64,000 nt of DNA from Viscum album (Eukaryota; Streptophyta; Magnoliopsida; Santalales; Viscaceae), in contig OY728121.1 of assembly GCA_963277665.1 (NCBI GenBank), positions 1,652,902,062 to 1,652,966,061 of the forward strand. Reading direction: 5' to 3'. Below the pieces are notes generated by a model that was not told where the DNA came from, searched no databases, and worked only from the letters and a program-made list of their open reading frames with translations. Position numbers and translations under genes: made by a program. Below are positions 1 through 11,560 of the stretch, one piece after another; position 1 is the stretch's first letter; each line of letters opens with the position of its first letter.

Positions 1-592
1 TTAAAAAAGTTGTTTTTAATTAAAATTTAGTAATTTTCACTATTCATCAAAATATGAAAGTTATCCGAAAAGTACCAAAATTTCACCTTAGGCTAAATTA
101 GATATTCCGAATCCAAAAATGAAGTCCATTTTGAAATATAAAATATATATAATTTTAAAAAGTAGGTATTACTATTCATATCGGCTAGTTTGATTGGTTG
201 TTAGAACTCGGTGTTGCGTACAACACACGCTATCGCATTATTCAAAGAGAAGCGTACCGTAGAAGCATGGGATGTTTCATTTTAAATTTTTGATGTCCCC
301 ATTTAGTCAAAAAGTTTAAAATATAGTATTTAAAAAGGGTTCACTATTAAATTTGATAAAAGTGCAATACTGAAAATGAATTTGTTCTTGCATTATATCT
401 AAGAAACTCATAATATGGATTCTAAAATTATAAGGATTATATAAACATTAAAATTTATCTAATACTATTCATAACCTCTTTTGAACGGCTTGTTTGGTAA
501 TTCATGGTGTGCTTGAACTCGGTGTTACATGTAGTGAAAGTTATTGAATTATTTTGAAGAACTAACACACTATGAAATCTTGGGGTGTTACA
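1..592 (-). repeat. 3' LTR (partial, truncated by window edge)
   Basis: Ends on the plus strand in ...GGGGTGTTACA, so the minus-strand LTR begins TGTAACACCCC. It matches 6,641-7,232 at a constant offset of 6,640 with no indel and about 10 substitutions. The rest of the ~4.1-kb LTR lies outside the window. Confidence 0.92.
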
Positions 593-612
593 TTCTCCCC
601 TCCTTCAATAAA
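593..612 (-). promoter_or_regulatory. Polypurine tract of the young giant-LTR element
   Basis: On the minus strand AAGGAGGGGAGAA abuts the LTR start TGTAACACCCC. The preceding bases (GGACGCAATTT) resemble the GGACGAATTT block common before the 3' LTR of plant Ty3/gypsy elements, which fixes orientation and superfamily. Confidence 0.85.
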
Positions 613-2206
613 TTGCGTCCTGGCAATTTGAAATTGTTCTTCGAAAATAAAAGGTTGAAAATAGATAATATATTTGTGGGAAACCCCACATCGGAAATTG
701 GGTTACTAAAATTTAGTCTTAATATGAGGAAAAGAGAAATGAAAGGGTCACCACCAAATTATGATCTCGATTAGGAGAACATTGGTGGCAATTTGAGACA
801 TATAATTGGAGGAAAAACGTAAATATTTATAGGGAGTGATTGAGGTCATCAATCACAAACAAGTATAAAATTTAGGTCCTTAAATTCATCAATCTATGAT
901 GATTTGAAATACCATCGGTTCAACAAAACATAGGGTATTATGATAACACATTTTTGACGTTTCAAAATATCTTAGTTGAAATCCCACATCGAAAAATGAA
1001 TTAATGAGGCCTCTATTTTAAATAAAGAGTGGAAAGTATGAAGATTACCGAAAATAACACATACTAGGGTTCCTTGTAGGAAAATATGGATATGGAAGAA
1101 AAATATAACCATCAATTATCTGTTGGAGAGTGGTAGAGAACATGGCTATGAAAAAGCCAACAATCCCAAAGCCATAAATTAGTGATGATTTAAGGTAACA
1201 TCTAGGACAACATTTTTGTTCTAAGTTCCTTTTCTTAATGATGAGGAATTTATTTATGATATTGGTTAATATCATAAGGAGATATACTTACTTTAAAATT
1301 AGAGTTTTATCCCTTAATAAATTTCTACCAAAAACTCATCATTCACTCGTAAAAAAAATTCTATTTATACTATTCATAGAGGGTTCCAAAATAAATGAAT
1401 TTATAATTCATCTACCAGATCTTTTAAAAAACTACTTTATTTAATCCAAGACATCTCGTGGGCCAGTGGTAGGTGATACACCCTTGTCGCCCTTCAGTTG
1501 CGGGTTCAAGTCTCAGAGCCTTGCCGGACGCGACGGGTTGCCGCCCGACCTCTGGGTTGTCCTTTTATGGCAATCCAAAATAATCCAAACTAGAACTATC
1601 CAAAATACTTCTATCCAAACTCACAGTCCAACATTTATAAGTAAGGTAAACATAATGTAGAACCTTTTTACCCCGTAATAGCATATGAATACCTTCATCA
1701 TGTATTCTTTTAATACACCGAAACATCCTGAATTACCATATTCCTTGTTGATTACATTCATGCTCCCTTATTCCATATAGAAAGCTGGATATACTTCATT
1801 AATCCAAAAATGTTTTAAACCCCAACAATGATGGAATATACAAATCATTAATCAGTTCCAGGGTAGTCAAGAATATCCAATATAATTTATTCAAAACAAT
1901 CACATATTATTCCAAAATCACTACCTCAGTATCAGAACTATATTATGATTTATCATTCTCTCAACCATATATTTTCCAAAAATTTATCCTGCTATTGAGT
2001 TACTTTTCTTTGTTCCACACAATCTCAAGTCCTTAATGAAATAGTACTGCAGTACAATCCTTATATACTCCATGATTATTGTAACAAGTACATTGTTGAT
2101 ACAACACTCAATTGACATAATCAACATAAGAACTCTAATCATTCCTCTTCATCTGTGGTAGTATCATATCTTGATTATTATCCAATAACATCATTTTCGG
2201 CATAGT
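613..2206. other. Non-coding interior downstream of gag
   Basis: Where an autonomous element would carry pol, this AT-rich stretch has no frame resembling protease, RT, RNase H or integrase on either strand. It holds a SINE-like unit (about 1,450-1,580) and two CCCACATCG motifs (near 684 and 982). Short frames here look like chance. Confidence 0.7.
1450..1580 (+). mobile_element. tRNA-derived SINE-like insertion
   Basis: A GC-richer island with internal RNA polymerase III promoter boxes: an A box TGGGCCAGTGG at 1,459-1,469 and a B box GGTTCAAGTCT at 1,503-1,513, 44 bp apart as in tRNA-derived SINEs. It is flanked by an 8-bp direct repeat TAATCCAA (1,442-1,449 and 1,581-1,588) that could be the target-site duplication. 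Length about 130 bp. The family is not recognised, and the region carries several near copies of AATCCAAA, so the duplication could be fortuitous. Confidence 0.55.
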
Positions 2207-2653
2207 CTAATGACTGGGACATGGGTTCGCGTAGTGTCCAAACTCCTTGCAAATGAAGCATTGTACATTTAAAACCATTTTCTTACCCTTGTAGTCACGT
2301 ACTTTGTGCCCTTTTCCTCCACACTTATAACAATCTCCCATTCCTTTCAGGCAAGTTCCAGGGTGTTTCTTTCCACAGTTACCACATATGGGAAAATTCT
2401 TCTTTTCCCTTTTTCCTTTATCCATCTTTCTCTCTTCCATCCTTTTCTTCTCTTGATTCCCTTCAAAGCCATAGGACTCAGTAAACTCTTTACTTATCTT
2501 ATCAACACATGATATTATTTCTTCATATGATGATAATACATGGGAGACTATTTTTCTTATAAATTCTAGCTTAAGACCATGAAAGATATGATCCTTCCTT
2601 CTCTTTGAATCATGTCTATTTCTGGAGTTCTCATTCCTTTTACTGGGCGCCAT
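2207..2653 (-). CDS. gag: gag-like nucleocapsid remnant with zinc knuckles
   Basis: A 148-residue frame, much shorter than a full chromovirus gag, starting at the first ATG at 2,653. The N-terminal half is basic (RNENSRNRHDSKRRK) with no clear capsid fold. The C-terminal third has three knuckle-like motifs: CGNCGKKHPGTC (about residues 90-101), then a CX2CX4H motif whose final Cys is Tyr (about 108-121), then a canonical CX2CX4HX4C, CFICKEFGHYANPC (about 132-145). A spaced CGKKHPG block before CYKCG is typical of Tekay/Del-like gag, so it probably derives from such an element. It is the only recognisable retroelement protein in the interior. Most of the capsid part is absent, so whether this is a functional nucleocapsid or a relic is open. 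Confidence 0.7.
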   Translation of the reverse strand: MAPSKRNENSRNRHDSKRRKDHIFHGLKLEFIRKIVSHVLSSYEEIISCVDKISKEFTESYGFEGNQEKKRMEERKMDKGKREKKNFPICGNCGKKHPGTCLKGMGDCYKCGGKGHKVRDYKGKKMVLNVQCFICKEFGHYANPCPSH

Positions 2654-3141
2654 TTCTAAACAATGGCATAAACTAGATCAGTTTATGAATCAAAATACAT
2701 AATCCCATACTTATAAAACACTTAACATAAATTGAACTATTTATGGATATAATCCATAATCATAAAAATGTTTTCTTTGAGGAAGTATATACTCATAAAC
2801 CCTTCATAATGATTTGTAAAGAAAATGAGAGTTATCCTAAGCATATCCCCCGGGAGTGTCGTAACCAAGAGTGCAGTAAGGCCCGTTGTCGTGCACCAGT
2901 TCCCGTTCGAGTCTAGCTCAAAGCGGTGTTTTCGGGTTTTACCCCTAAGTACATCTGTGCCAGAGCCGCCTCTACCTGCTCGTATCCAGACAGGGATGTA
3001 TTTCTCAGAAAACTCACAAAATCTATACAATACCAAAATTCTAGGAAGTTCTTCTATACTAATCCTCAAAGTTCATCTTAGGTCTACGTGCTCTAATCAG
3101 AGTTTATCAAAATCTAGCTTCCAAGGTTTGTACTAAACTTC
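2654..3141 (-). other. Leader between primer site and gag remnant, with a second SINE-like unit
   Basis: About 490 bp between PBS and gag. A GC-richer block at about 2,855-2,990 has an A-box-like TAACCAAGAGTG (2,862-2,873) and a B box CGTTCGAGTCT (2,904-2,914), 42 bp apart, close to the spacing in the unit at 1,450. Its body is not similar to that unit and I found no target-site duplication. The 110-residue frame at 2,737-3,069 runs through it and looks like chance. Confidence 0.4.
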
Positions 3142-3152
3142 CTCTGATACCA
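3142..3152 (-). promoter_or_regulatory. Primer binding site, initiator Met tRNA
   Basis: On the minus strand TGGTATCAGAG, complementary to the 3' end of plant initiator tRNA-Met, two bases inside the LTR end at 3,155. It fixes the minus orientation and the inner edge of the 5' LTR. Confidence 0.92.
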
Positions 3153-4773
3153 ACTGTAACGCCCCGACCCCAGTTACCCAGAGTCGGTGCATTATTACAT
3201 AACATTGGCATGATCACAAGAAAGATCAAATCTCGAAAGACCGATTGGTTTAGTAGCCTTGGAAACACTAGATATATTCATAAGTTTTACATTACATCAT
3301 AAAATGAAAAACTACTACAACAACATAATGTTTCCAAAATCCACACTATTAACCCCTCATAAAATCCCTACAGGTCATTCATAACTTACTTCTTCACATC
3401 CTGGGAAAAATAAAACATAGAAAAGGGGTGAGCTCAAATGCCCAGTAAGGATAACAATATAACGGAAACTTTCATAAATAAGAATAAACTTTTAAGGCAA
3501 TGTATAACTAAAACAAAAGCCTTTAAAACATGAACTTTCAACATGGTATGGCATGAATAAAATGAAATAATGCCATTTACTTACTCACATGGATATTCTA
3601 CTAATCGAATAATCACATGCAAAAATCAATAACCACTTTCATAATGTTGGAATGCATAATGCCAGACTATCATAACCACATAGTCAAGGCCTCGTGCCAA
3701 GACTACAAATAATATTTTGTCAAGGCCTTGTGCCAAGACACTAATTTGTCTCATGAGACCTACCGATGCATCGAGGAGCTATAGTGGGCTCCACCCGTCA
3801 CTTATTAAGTCCAATGCATTCCCATATGAAAAGGTTTAAACATAACATAAACATTCGTATTAAAACTAGCATACGAAATGTCAATACTTTCACCATAAAC
3901 TATGAATGGTATAAAAATAGCACATCCACAGTCAAACATATCACAAAACCTTCAATACAATATAGAAGTTTTGTATCATAAAAAATCAACTTCAAATAAT
4001 CTTAAAATCCATCAAAGGATGCTGACATAGATGAAATCAAAATTCTTTTTAAAGAAATATCTCCTTTTATTTTGAAATCATTTAAGATCCATATAAAATA
4101 AAACATTTTCTTTGAAAATATTCTTATAAGATTGTAAGAGAAGCTTTGAAGATTTTATAACGGCGGAAAATAGCCGCACCCGCCGTATAAGTTAAAAAAA
4201 ACATTCTTACCTTAATTCTGTCGAAAAGGTTAAAAAGGACCTTGTTTTGAAAACGATGGAAAGATTCCTCTTATAAAAAGTCAAAAAGGGTATAAATGAC
4301 TTTAAACCATATTCTTGTAAATAATAAAAATGTTTTGAAATACATTTTGAAGAAACATGGATGTGGATGATAACGAGGTCCCAGTAGATAATTATGTATA
4401 AACAACCTTGGATAATGAAGAGGTTGTGAAGTAAACCCTTACCTTGTACTTTTACTTGGTTGGGGTAGGTTAACCTCCTGTATAATGGTGAAATAATTTT
4501 TATTTAATTATACAAGAATCATATACATTAATATGATATCATATATGATCTTTTAATATTGATTTGATAATAATATCTTAGTATTATCATTATATCGGGT
4601 GTTAACTTACTTGTTTTCTTTTATATGTTTTGTCACGTAAGACATGTTTGTAAATGATAGGTTGTATATTATTCATATCCATAATGATATCAAGTCCTTA
4701 AACATCATTTTTAAATCATCAAATGATAATTATACTTGAATGGATACGATGGAGAATGAATCTCATCGCGTTC

Positions 4774-4991
4774 GTGGAGACGGTAGTCCGTACGTACGCA
4801 CGAGCAACAATATCATTATTTTGATATTAAAATAATATATAAATGGATGGTATATCATATATAAAGAATAATTAACATGTTATATTTATTATTTACATGA
4901 CTTACACATCATTATTATACCGATCCAAATAATAATATATTGAATAACAATTACACCACGACGTGGAGACGGTAAGCCGTACGTACGCACG
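4774..4991 (-). repeat. CpG-dense 29-bp direct repeat in R/U5
   Basis: Positions 4,774-4,802 and 4,963-4,991 share a 29-bp motif with two mismatches; its end reads CCGTACGTACGCACG. The motif is CpG-rich inside very AT-rich LTR sequence. A decayed relative occurs in the older sibling LTR near 13,475-13,505. Confidence 0.75.
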
Positions 4992-5335
4992 TATGGTGAC
5001 ATGTTATTCAAAGGGTGGATAGAATACTGAATATGGTTGTACCATATTTATAATAACATCACAGTATATGTAAGATACTGGAGTTATTATTTTAGAATGG
5101 TAAGAACAAAGAAAGAGGAAGTGGAAGAAGAAAGGAACTTAGAAAAGGGTGGTGAAATCATTACCTCTTCTTCGGGTTCGTCCTTTTGATTTGATCAAAA
5201 GGGCGCCATAGGTTGGCTTTATGATCAAAATAAGGCCTCTAGGTTGTATTGAGGGATGTTGGGAGAGTATTGGGGCAGAGTTTGGCCGAACCATAAGGGC
5301 TTTGAAGGTGTGAAGAAATGAGAAGGATGAGTGCC

Positions 5336-5343
5336 CTTTTATA
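5336..5343 (-). promoter_or_regulatory. LTR TATA box
   Basis: TATAAAAG on the minus strand within CTCTTATAAAAGGGCAC. It is the best core-promoter match in the LTR; transcription would start roughly 30 bp downstream, near 5,305 (inferred). Confidence 0.6.
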
Positions 5344-6669
5344 AGAGGGGTGAGGGGCACCTTTGGAAAAGCTAGAAATATTAATTTATAATAAATTCAT
5401 ATTCGGTTTCTAATGGCTACAAAGTTGATTCTTCAAAGGTTAAGGTGGGGATAGGTCGAAAACCACTCAACCAATAGAATTTAGACAGGTTTGGGTACTT
5501 ATATTAACCTTATCTTTAAGTATTAACTCTAAGTTAATTAGTTTCACTTTTACAATGTCTCTTTGTATTTTTATATATTATGGTTAATAAAATTACTATA
5601 TACATCCAAGAGACCCCCAAGTGGTACATTAATGATGAACCTATCATGATATAAGTCTCTTGGCCGAACCTTAGATTTTTAGGAATTTAATATCAATTAA
5701 TAATATAATATTTGTTTTAAGAACTCTTTTATTTCAATTTTGACACTATTCAATAGTTGATTTTTGTGAAACTCATAACAGATTTATTACTTCGAAAAAA
5801 GTAAATTAAATAAATCCTAATATATCATATTATCCTAGAAAATTAGTTTAATTCATTAAAAGTTTCATATTATATTTATTTGGGTATTTATAATATCAAT
5901 TATTTTAATTTTTCACTATTATAGTAATTACTTCATCATCATTGTGTCATAAATAAAATAAATTATTTAATGTCTAAAAATTATAAATAAAATATAATTA
6001 TGTAGGAAATCTGTTTATCTTTATAATGAATATTTATAATCTAAAATCAAACATATATAACCCTATGTAACAATTGTTTTTCTAAAAGATATATGCTTGT
6101 GTCATTTTTGTATTCATTTTAACTTAATTAAAATAAAGTGTCATTATCACTTACAAGTGGATCCATGGGGTCCCAAAATAGACCCAAAGATTCCCATGGT
6201 CGACCATGTATCTACCAATAGGGTTAAGACACGTTTTAGGGTAATTTAGTATTATTATAATATTATTTTTTAACCCTTATTTACCGGATTTACCCTTAAC
6301 CATGGTAAATAAAATATTTACCGCAGTAATTATTCAAAATGTCTAAAAATAAAAGTTAACTATTTACACAATTTGAACATCCTGATTCCAAATATGGAAT
6401 CCATTTTCCTAAATTCAAAACACAGAAGTGGCAGAAATTAATTTAAAATTAATTCCCGCTGTCAAAACAAAAAGCGTGTTTTTAAGAGATAATAACTATC
6501 AAAAGATTGACACTTGTTTATGTTCGGTTTAATTGTAAAATTATGTCCAATGACCAACATTATATTAAATGGTAAAAATATATTCTAAATATACTTTAAA
6601 ACTACTAAAATTCATAATTTATCACTATTAATTATTTTGATTAAAAAAGTTGTTTTTAATTAAAATTTA

Positions 6670-7232
6670 GTAATTTTCACTATTCATCAAAATATGAAAG
6701 TTATCCGAAAAGTACCAAAAATTCACCTTAGGCTAAATTAGATATTCCGAATCCAAAAATGAAGTCCATTTTGAAATATAAAATATATATAATTTTAAAA
6801 AGTAGGTATTACTATTCATATCGGCTGGTTTGATTGGTTGTTAGAACTCGGTGTTGCGTACAACACACGCTATCGCATTATTCAAAGAGAAGCGTACCGT
6901 AGAAGATTGGGATGTTTCATTTTAAATTTTTGATGTCCCCATTTAGTCAAAAAGTTTAAAATATAGTATTTAAAAAGGGTTCACTATTAAATTTGATAAA
7001 AGTGCAATACTGAAAATGAATTTGTTCTTGCATTATATCTAAGAAACTCATAATATGGATTCTAAAATTATAAGGATTATATAAACATTAAAATTTATCT
7101 AATACTATTCATAACCTCTTTTGAACGGCTTGTTTGGTATGTCATGGTGTGCTTGAACTTGTTGTTGCATGTAGTGAAAGTTATTTAATTATTTTGAAGA
7201 ACTAACACACTATGAAATCTTGGGGTGTTACA
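6670..7232 (-). repeat. Terminal tandem duplication within the LTR, period ~310 bp
   Basis: The blocks about 6,670-6,920 and 6,980-7,232 align in order: CACTATTCATC / CACTATTAAAT, then TACTATTCAT in both, then CTCGGTGTTGCG / CTTGTTGTTGCA, and TGGGATGTTTCA / TGGGGTGTTACA. The inner block thus carries a decayed copy of the LTR terminus. The same arrangement is seen at about 30-280 and 340-592. Confidence 0.6.
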
Positions 7233-7450
7233 TCTGTCCTACATCTTTTCGGTGCATCCCTTCGAAGGATTTGGCGTTCCTTTGAATTCTTCGAACCTTT
7301 TTTTGAGTTTTTAAAATCTCCAGGGCTATCTTCGTAGTGTTTTTGTGTTCTTAGGTGGTGTCAAAAATCATTTCTTACTTCACTTTTGAGTTTTTAGGTT
7401 GTCATAACACACACAACATTTTTATACTTTGTTTAATTTTTACTCGCAGA
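7233..7450. other. GC-richer segment of unknown origin
   Basis: Lies directly outside the young LTR end. It is less AT-rich than its surroundings and matches neither the LTR family nor any family I recognise. A minus-strand frame is open for about 30 residues with no known motif. Confidence 0.3.
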
Positions 7451-7899
7451 TTCGATTATCTCATAAAATTATAGGAAATTCCTCATTGGATTATATTGAA
7501 GTCCCAATTAAAAAAATATTTATATTATGAAAATAATTATATATACATATAAATATATTATTTTTCACTTTTTAAATAGAATTTACATTTATTGATAATT
7601 TCCAATCTTTTTATAATAAAAGTTTTCAATCAATTATAAAAATTAAATTTTTCACTTCATAAAATTATGTTATCATTTATATTTAATTATTAATATTTAA
7701 TAATAATATTTTTTAAAATATTTTTTACTTTAGATATTATTTAATTAATCAAATGGAGTTCCCTTATAAAAAACTATATATTATGCCAACAAAAATTTAT
7801 GCTTCAACACATCAAAAGTCTAATTTTTATCAAAAAAATTATTTTAGAATTTATTAATTAACAAAAAATATATTAATTAATATATTAAAATTAAATTAT

Positions 7900-8955
7900 G
7901 TATATTAATAGTTTTAAGGGTACTTTTTTACAATTCCTTGTTAAAATATTTTCACCATTAATTAACCTATTTTCCTTCTACTGTGGAAAAAAATATTTAC
8001 CATGATTACTTTTCATATTGTCCAAAAATTAAGTTAAACATATTACATAATATTAATCATAATTATTATCATCATGGAATGAACATTATAAAAACAAATA
8101 TCCATTTTTTTAATAATTTAATTAAAATTAAAACATGATTGTGTGATTGAAAGTGGTTTTCTGGAAAATGAATTTTTAAATGAGAAGATTATTTTCCATT
8201 GAGACTATAACTTCTAATCATGATTATATTAAATTCAATTCATACTGATAGATATATATTATAAATAATAATTTTAATATTTCCATATTAAATTTTATTA
8301 TAACTAATTAAAATAGAAAAAACATTATTTAGTTTAAAATAATTTTTTTTTAAATGCATTTTCAAGAATAAAAAAACTTTTTCTAAAATATGATATGAAA
8401 ATGATTTAAATGTAATTAATTGGATTAAATATAACTCAAGAATAATAATTTAATGTTCAAATAAAATTAAATTTGTTGTATAACAATTAAATTTGTTAAC
8501 TTTTTTCAAGAAATTCTAGTTTTTAAAAAAGGCCATTTTCACTATTCACTGAAAAAATACATTATAAAAACCCCAAAATATATCCGTAAGTATATTTTGG
8601 TATGATGATATAATAAATGATTTAAATTTTATCAATTATGTTTCCAATATTTTATAAGTATTAATTTTAATATTTTTTCCACAAAATGAAATTAAAACCA
8701 TTTCTGATAGAAACATATTTATGATGAGTAAAATGAAATTAATAAAATTTGAGTGATTGTTTAATATGAATTTATAACCATATTTATGTTCAGTAGGAAA
8801 TACATATATTTCATAATTTATTTATTCCTATTAATATTCATAAATATAATAGATCACTTAAAATAGTCATATTCGAATAATAACTAATTGTTTGGGTTCG
8901 GTGTTACCTATATCATACGCTATCAAACATAGATTTATCATTTAAAAAATGGGGA
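7900..8955 (-). repeat. 3' LTR remnant of the older sibling
   Basis: Order matches the young LTR: a block around 7,915-8,030 (AATATTTACC, TGTCCAAAAATT) corresponds to 6,275-6,360. The block 8,895-8,935 (TCGGTGTTACC, ACGCTATCAAACA) corresponds to 6,848-6,885, and the end is GGGGAGTTACA at 8,955. The left part was displaced by insertion of the young element. Confidence 0.6.
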
Positions 8956-11560
8956 GTTACACTCCAATCAATAATTAATGAGTTTTTATTTTTTTTACCA
9001 TTAAAAAATTAGCCCATTTTTTTAAATGTGAGTTCAAATTTAGAGTCAAATCATTGACTTACACTCAATATCTAATGTCCATAACACTCGACATGAGGGA
9101 ATTCAATGTTATTTATCTCAACTCTAGGAAGCCTAATATTTACACTTCCCCGGATTTTTAGTGATATTCAGTTGTTTAATCTAACTATTCCATCAAAATG
9201 ACCCTTAACATAATTCAATATATTTATATTTTCTGTCACCTCGGTTGAACACCAAATATCATGAATTCTAGTGCTGTTATTTTTAGTTTCCTTGAGATAA
9301 ATTTATGCCAAGTAATCATTCCCATGTTTTATATTTTCCATCTGGGAACATTCTAGATTAGTTTAATCATGAGGTGATATATCCAAATTTTCCACATCTC
9401 TAGTTGTGAGATCATACTATTTTTCCTCTAATTAATTGAATAATTTTCTCAAAAGGATCTCATTTTTTTGTTTGGATACTAATCTATCATAGATTCTATT
9501 GGAGAAATTTTTTATTTTTCATTACCTACAATTTAAAACATTTTAAATAATTATTTTATAAGTAATAATAATATCCATGAAAATAGTTTTTTCTCTGAGT
9601 TGTAGGATAAAATCTCATTCTCTACATTGGACTCCTTATAAATTCAACTCTTAGGTAGTTCTCTACTTCTATGAACGATGTTATTGTATAACCAAGATTG
9701 AAATGAAATTCAATATTTGATTGTATAAATATTTTATTATTTCATCCTCTTTACATATTTCCACCCTATATGTATCTTATTGGTTTTTATTAATCCTTGG
9801 TGAATTAATTATTTCACAGATTTTTTCATCCCATTTTCATTATAAAAAACTCATCAACCTTGGATATATTGAATTCCAAACTAATGGGACAATTTCAATT
9901 AGTTTGGGTATACCTATTTTAATAATTTTCTATTAAATTATTATATATATTTATTCTATTTCTGTCCACTATTTATCAGGAAATTTTATAAAATACATAT
10001 TATTTTTATCATCATCAACTTTTTCTCCATTTTATGTATTCCATTTTAAATTCATAACATATTTGAGTGAGATTAAAATATATTCCATCTATTTTCCATC
10101 TGAGTATTAATATTAGATATAATTTTTTCTTGCGATTTATTTTAAATATTGATATTATACACTTCCTTGAATGTTTATTGACAAGTATTATGTTCATTCA
10201 CCCCTATTCTAATATGGTGACTTTGTATGAAATTTGATCAAGATATTCTAATAGTTTATCATATTTTCCACATATCCTTAATCATTCCTTATGTTTAATG
10301 TATAACACTTAGTGTTCTCACTTGAGTTCTAAATTTCATAAATTTCATTATGAGGTTGAACTTATTTCCCGATCTATGATTTATTTTTTTGACTATTTAC
10401 ACTAAATATTATTTTTTATATTAAAACAATTTTCCCCCTTCATCTTTATAATATCCTCCATCACCATCTTCATCTTTGAATAAAATATTTTTAAACTAGA
10501 ATATATTTTTTGTTGGTCTGTTGATTTTAAACTATGATATCATTGGAATGTTTCTCTACAATACTCAAAATATATCATACTATGATCCTTTAACATCCTA
10601 CCATAGAAATCTTGTTAAATATGTCCAATAATTAACTAAGAAAATCAATCCAATGGGTGTGAACCATTATAGACATTTTTTTCTTCAAAATAATTATTTA
10701 TATAAGTGATAGAAATTAATCAAAGAAATTTTCATCATTTCTTATACCTTCATTTACCACATGATTCTTCATGTATTTATAATAAATCTCTTTCTATGTT
10801 TAGTTTAGTATTCAATCCATTTTTACACACAACCTATAATCTAATGAATTATAGTGGAAATAGTTAATAAATATTTTTTGAGATATTATTCATTAAGATC
10901 CAACACATTGGCACTGTACAAAGAAGTGGTCTTATAATATTTATCTAAAATTTCAAAATATTTCTTATTTTTTTCCAAGATGATGACCAAATCCCATGAC
11001 AATAATGATAATGTTATATAAACCATCAATAATCTCATTTAGGTTCTTATTTAAATAATTAAACTTGCGATACATAAATTTTAATCTTTATCATTTTCAT
11101 TATTTTATCATTTCTAAATATTATAAATATTTCCTAAATAGATTTTTTTGGAAATCAAATTCATAACCTTCATGGATATTCGTTTCATCATGGATTCTAA
11201 TAAATAATTTTTATCATTTCTATGAGAATTGAAGGGTTTCTAAAAAATTTACTCAGTGACATATTCTATTTAATTTATAACTTTCATTCCATGAATTTCA
11301 GTAGAAAAAAAATCAATTCCAAGAGATCATAAGTTATATTTTATTGGATTCATCTATATCATGATCTATAAACCAAAGGTACTCCATTTTCATTTACAAT
11401 GTTGTATATAATATATTCGTTATGAAGACTAATTCATCATGAAATAACTTCATATTTTTTATACCACATTAAATAACTAAATGAATAATTTAACCTATGT
11501 GTGGGTTTAATTATGGTGGTAAATTCCTCTTATATTTCAGTAGATATAGTTATCATGTTA
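8956..11560 (-). other. Interior of the older sibling, no readable coding sequence
   Basis: About 2.6 kb, very AT-rich. I found no zinc knuckle, RT or integrase motif on either strand; frames at 9,721-9,936 (+) and 10,015-10,197 (-) show no recognisable domain. Near the right edge (about 11,540-11,570) TATCATGTTATG then TGTGAAACACC could be decayed PBS and LTR start. Confidence 0.4.

Larger units (their letters stand above)
1..7232 (-). mobile_element. Young non-autonomous gypsy-type element with giant LTRs, gag only
   Basis: The element reads on the minus strand: 5' LTR 3,155-7,232, initiator-Met primer site at 3,142-3,152, a 2,562-bp interior, a polypurine tract just above 592, and a 3' LTR cut by the window start. 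The visible 592 bp of the 3' LTR aligns without gaps to 6,641-7,232 with about 10 mismatches counted by eye (roughly 98% identity), so the insertion is recent. The interior carries only a gag-like zinc-knuckle frame and no protease, RT or integrase. It would therefore need pol proteins from a helper. This fits the classes called LARD or TR-GAG (known groups; assignment inferred). Target-site duplication cannot be tested because the left end is outside the window. Confidence 0.88.
3155..7232 (-). repeat. 5' LTR, 4,078 bp
   Basis: Bounded on the plus strand by TGTAACGCCCC and GGGGTGTTACA, an inverted terminal TGTAAC/GTTACA. The TATA box at 5,336-5,343 (minus) implies U3 of about 1.9 kb (about 5,305-7,232) and R+U5 of about 2.1 kb. 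It contains a CpG-dense 29-bp direct repeat (4,774 and 4,963), a short direct repeat CAAGGCC..GTGCCAAGAC (about 3,687-3,741) and a ~310-bp terminal tandem duplication. Short frames inside are not credible genes. Confidence 0.93.

Noticed and set aside
2306..2512. Plus-strand frame of 68 residues
   Set aside because: Opposite-strand shadow of the gag zinc-knuckle frame.
5139..5360. 73-residue minus-strand frame in the giant LTR
   Set aside because: It spans the TATA box and start region of the LTR promoter and has no domain.
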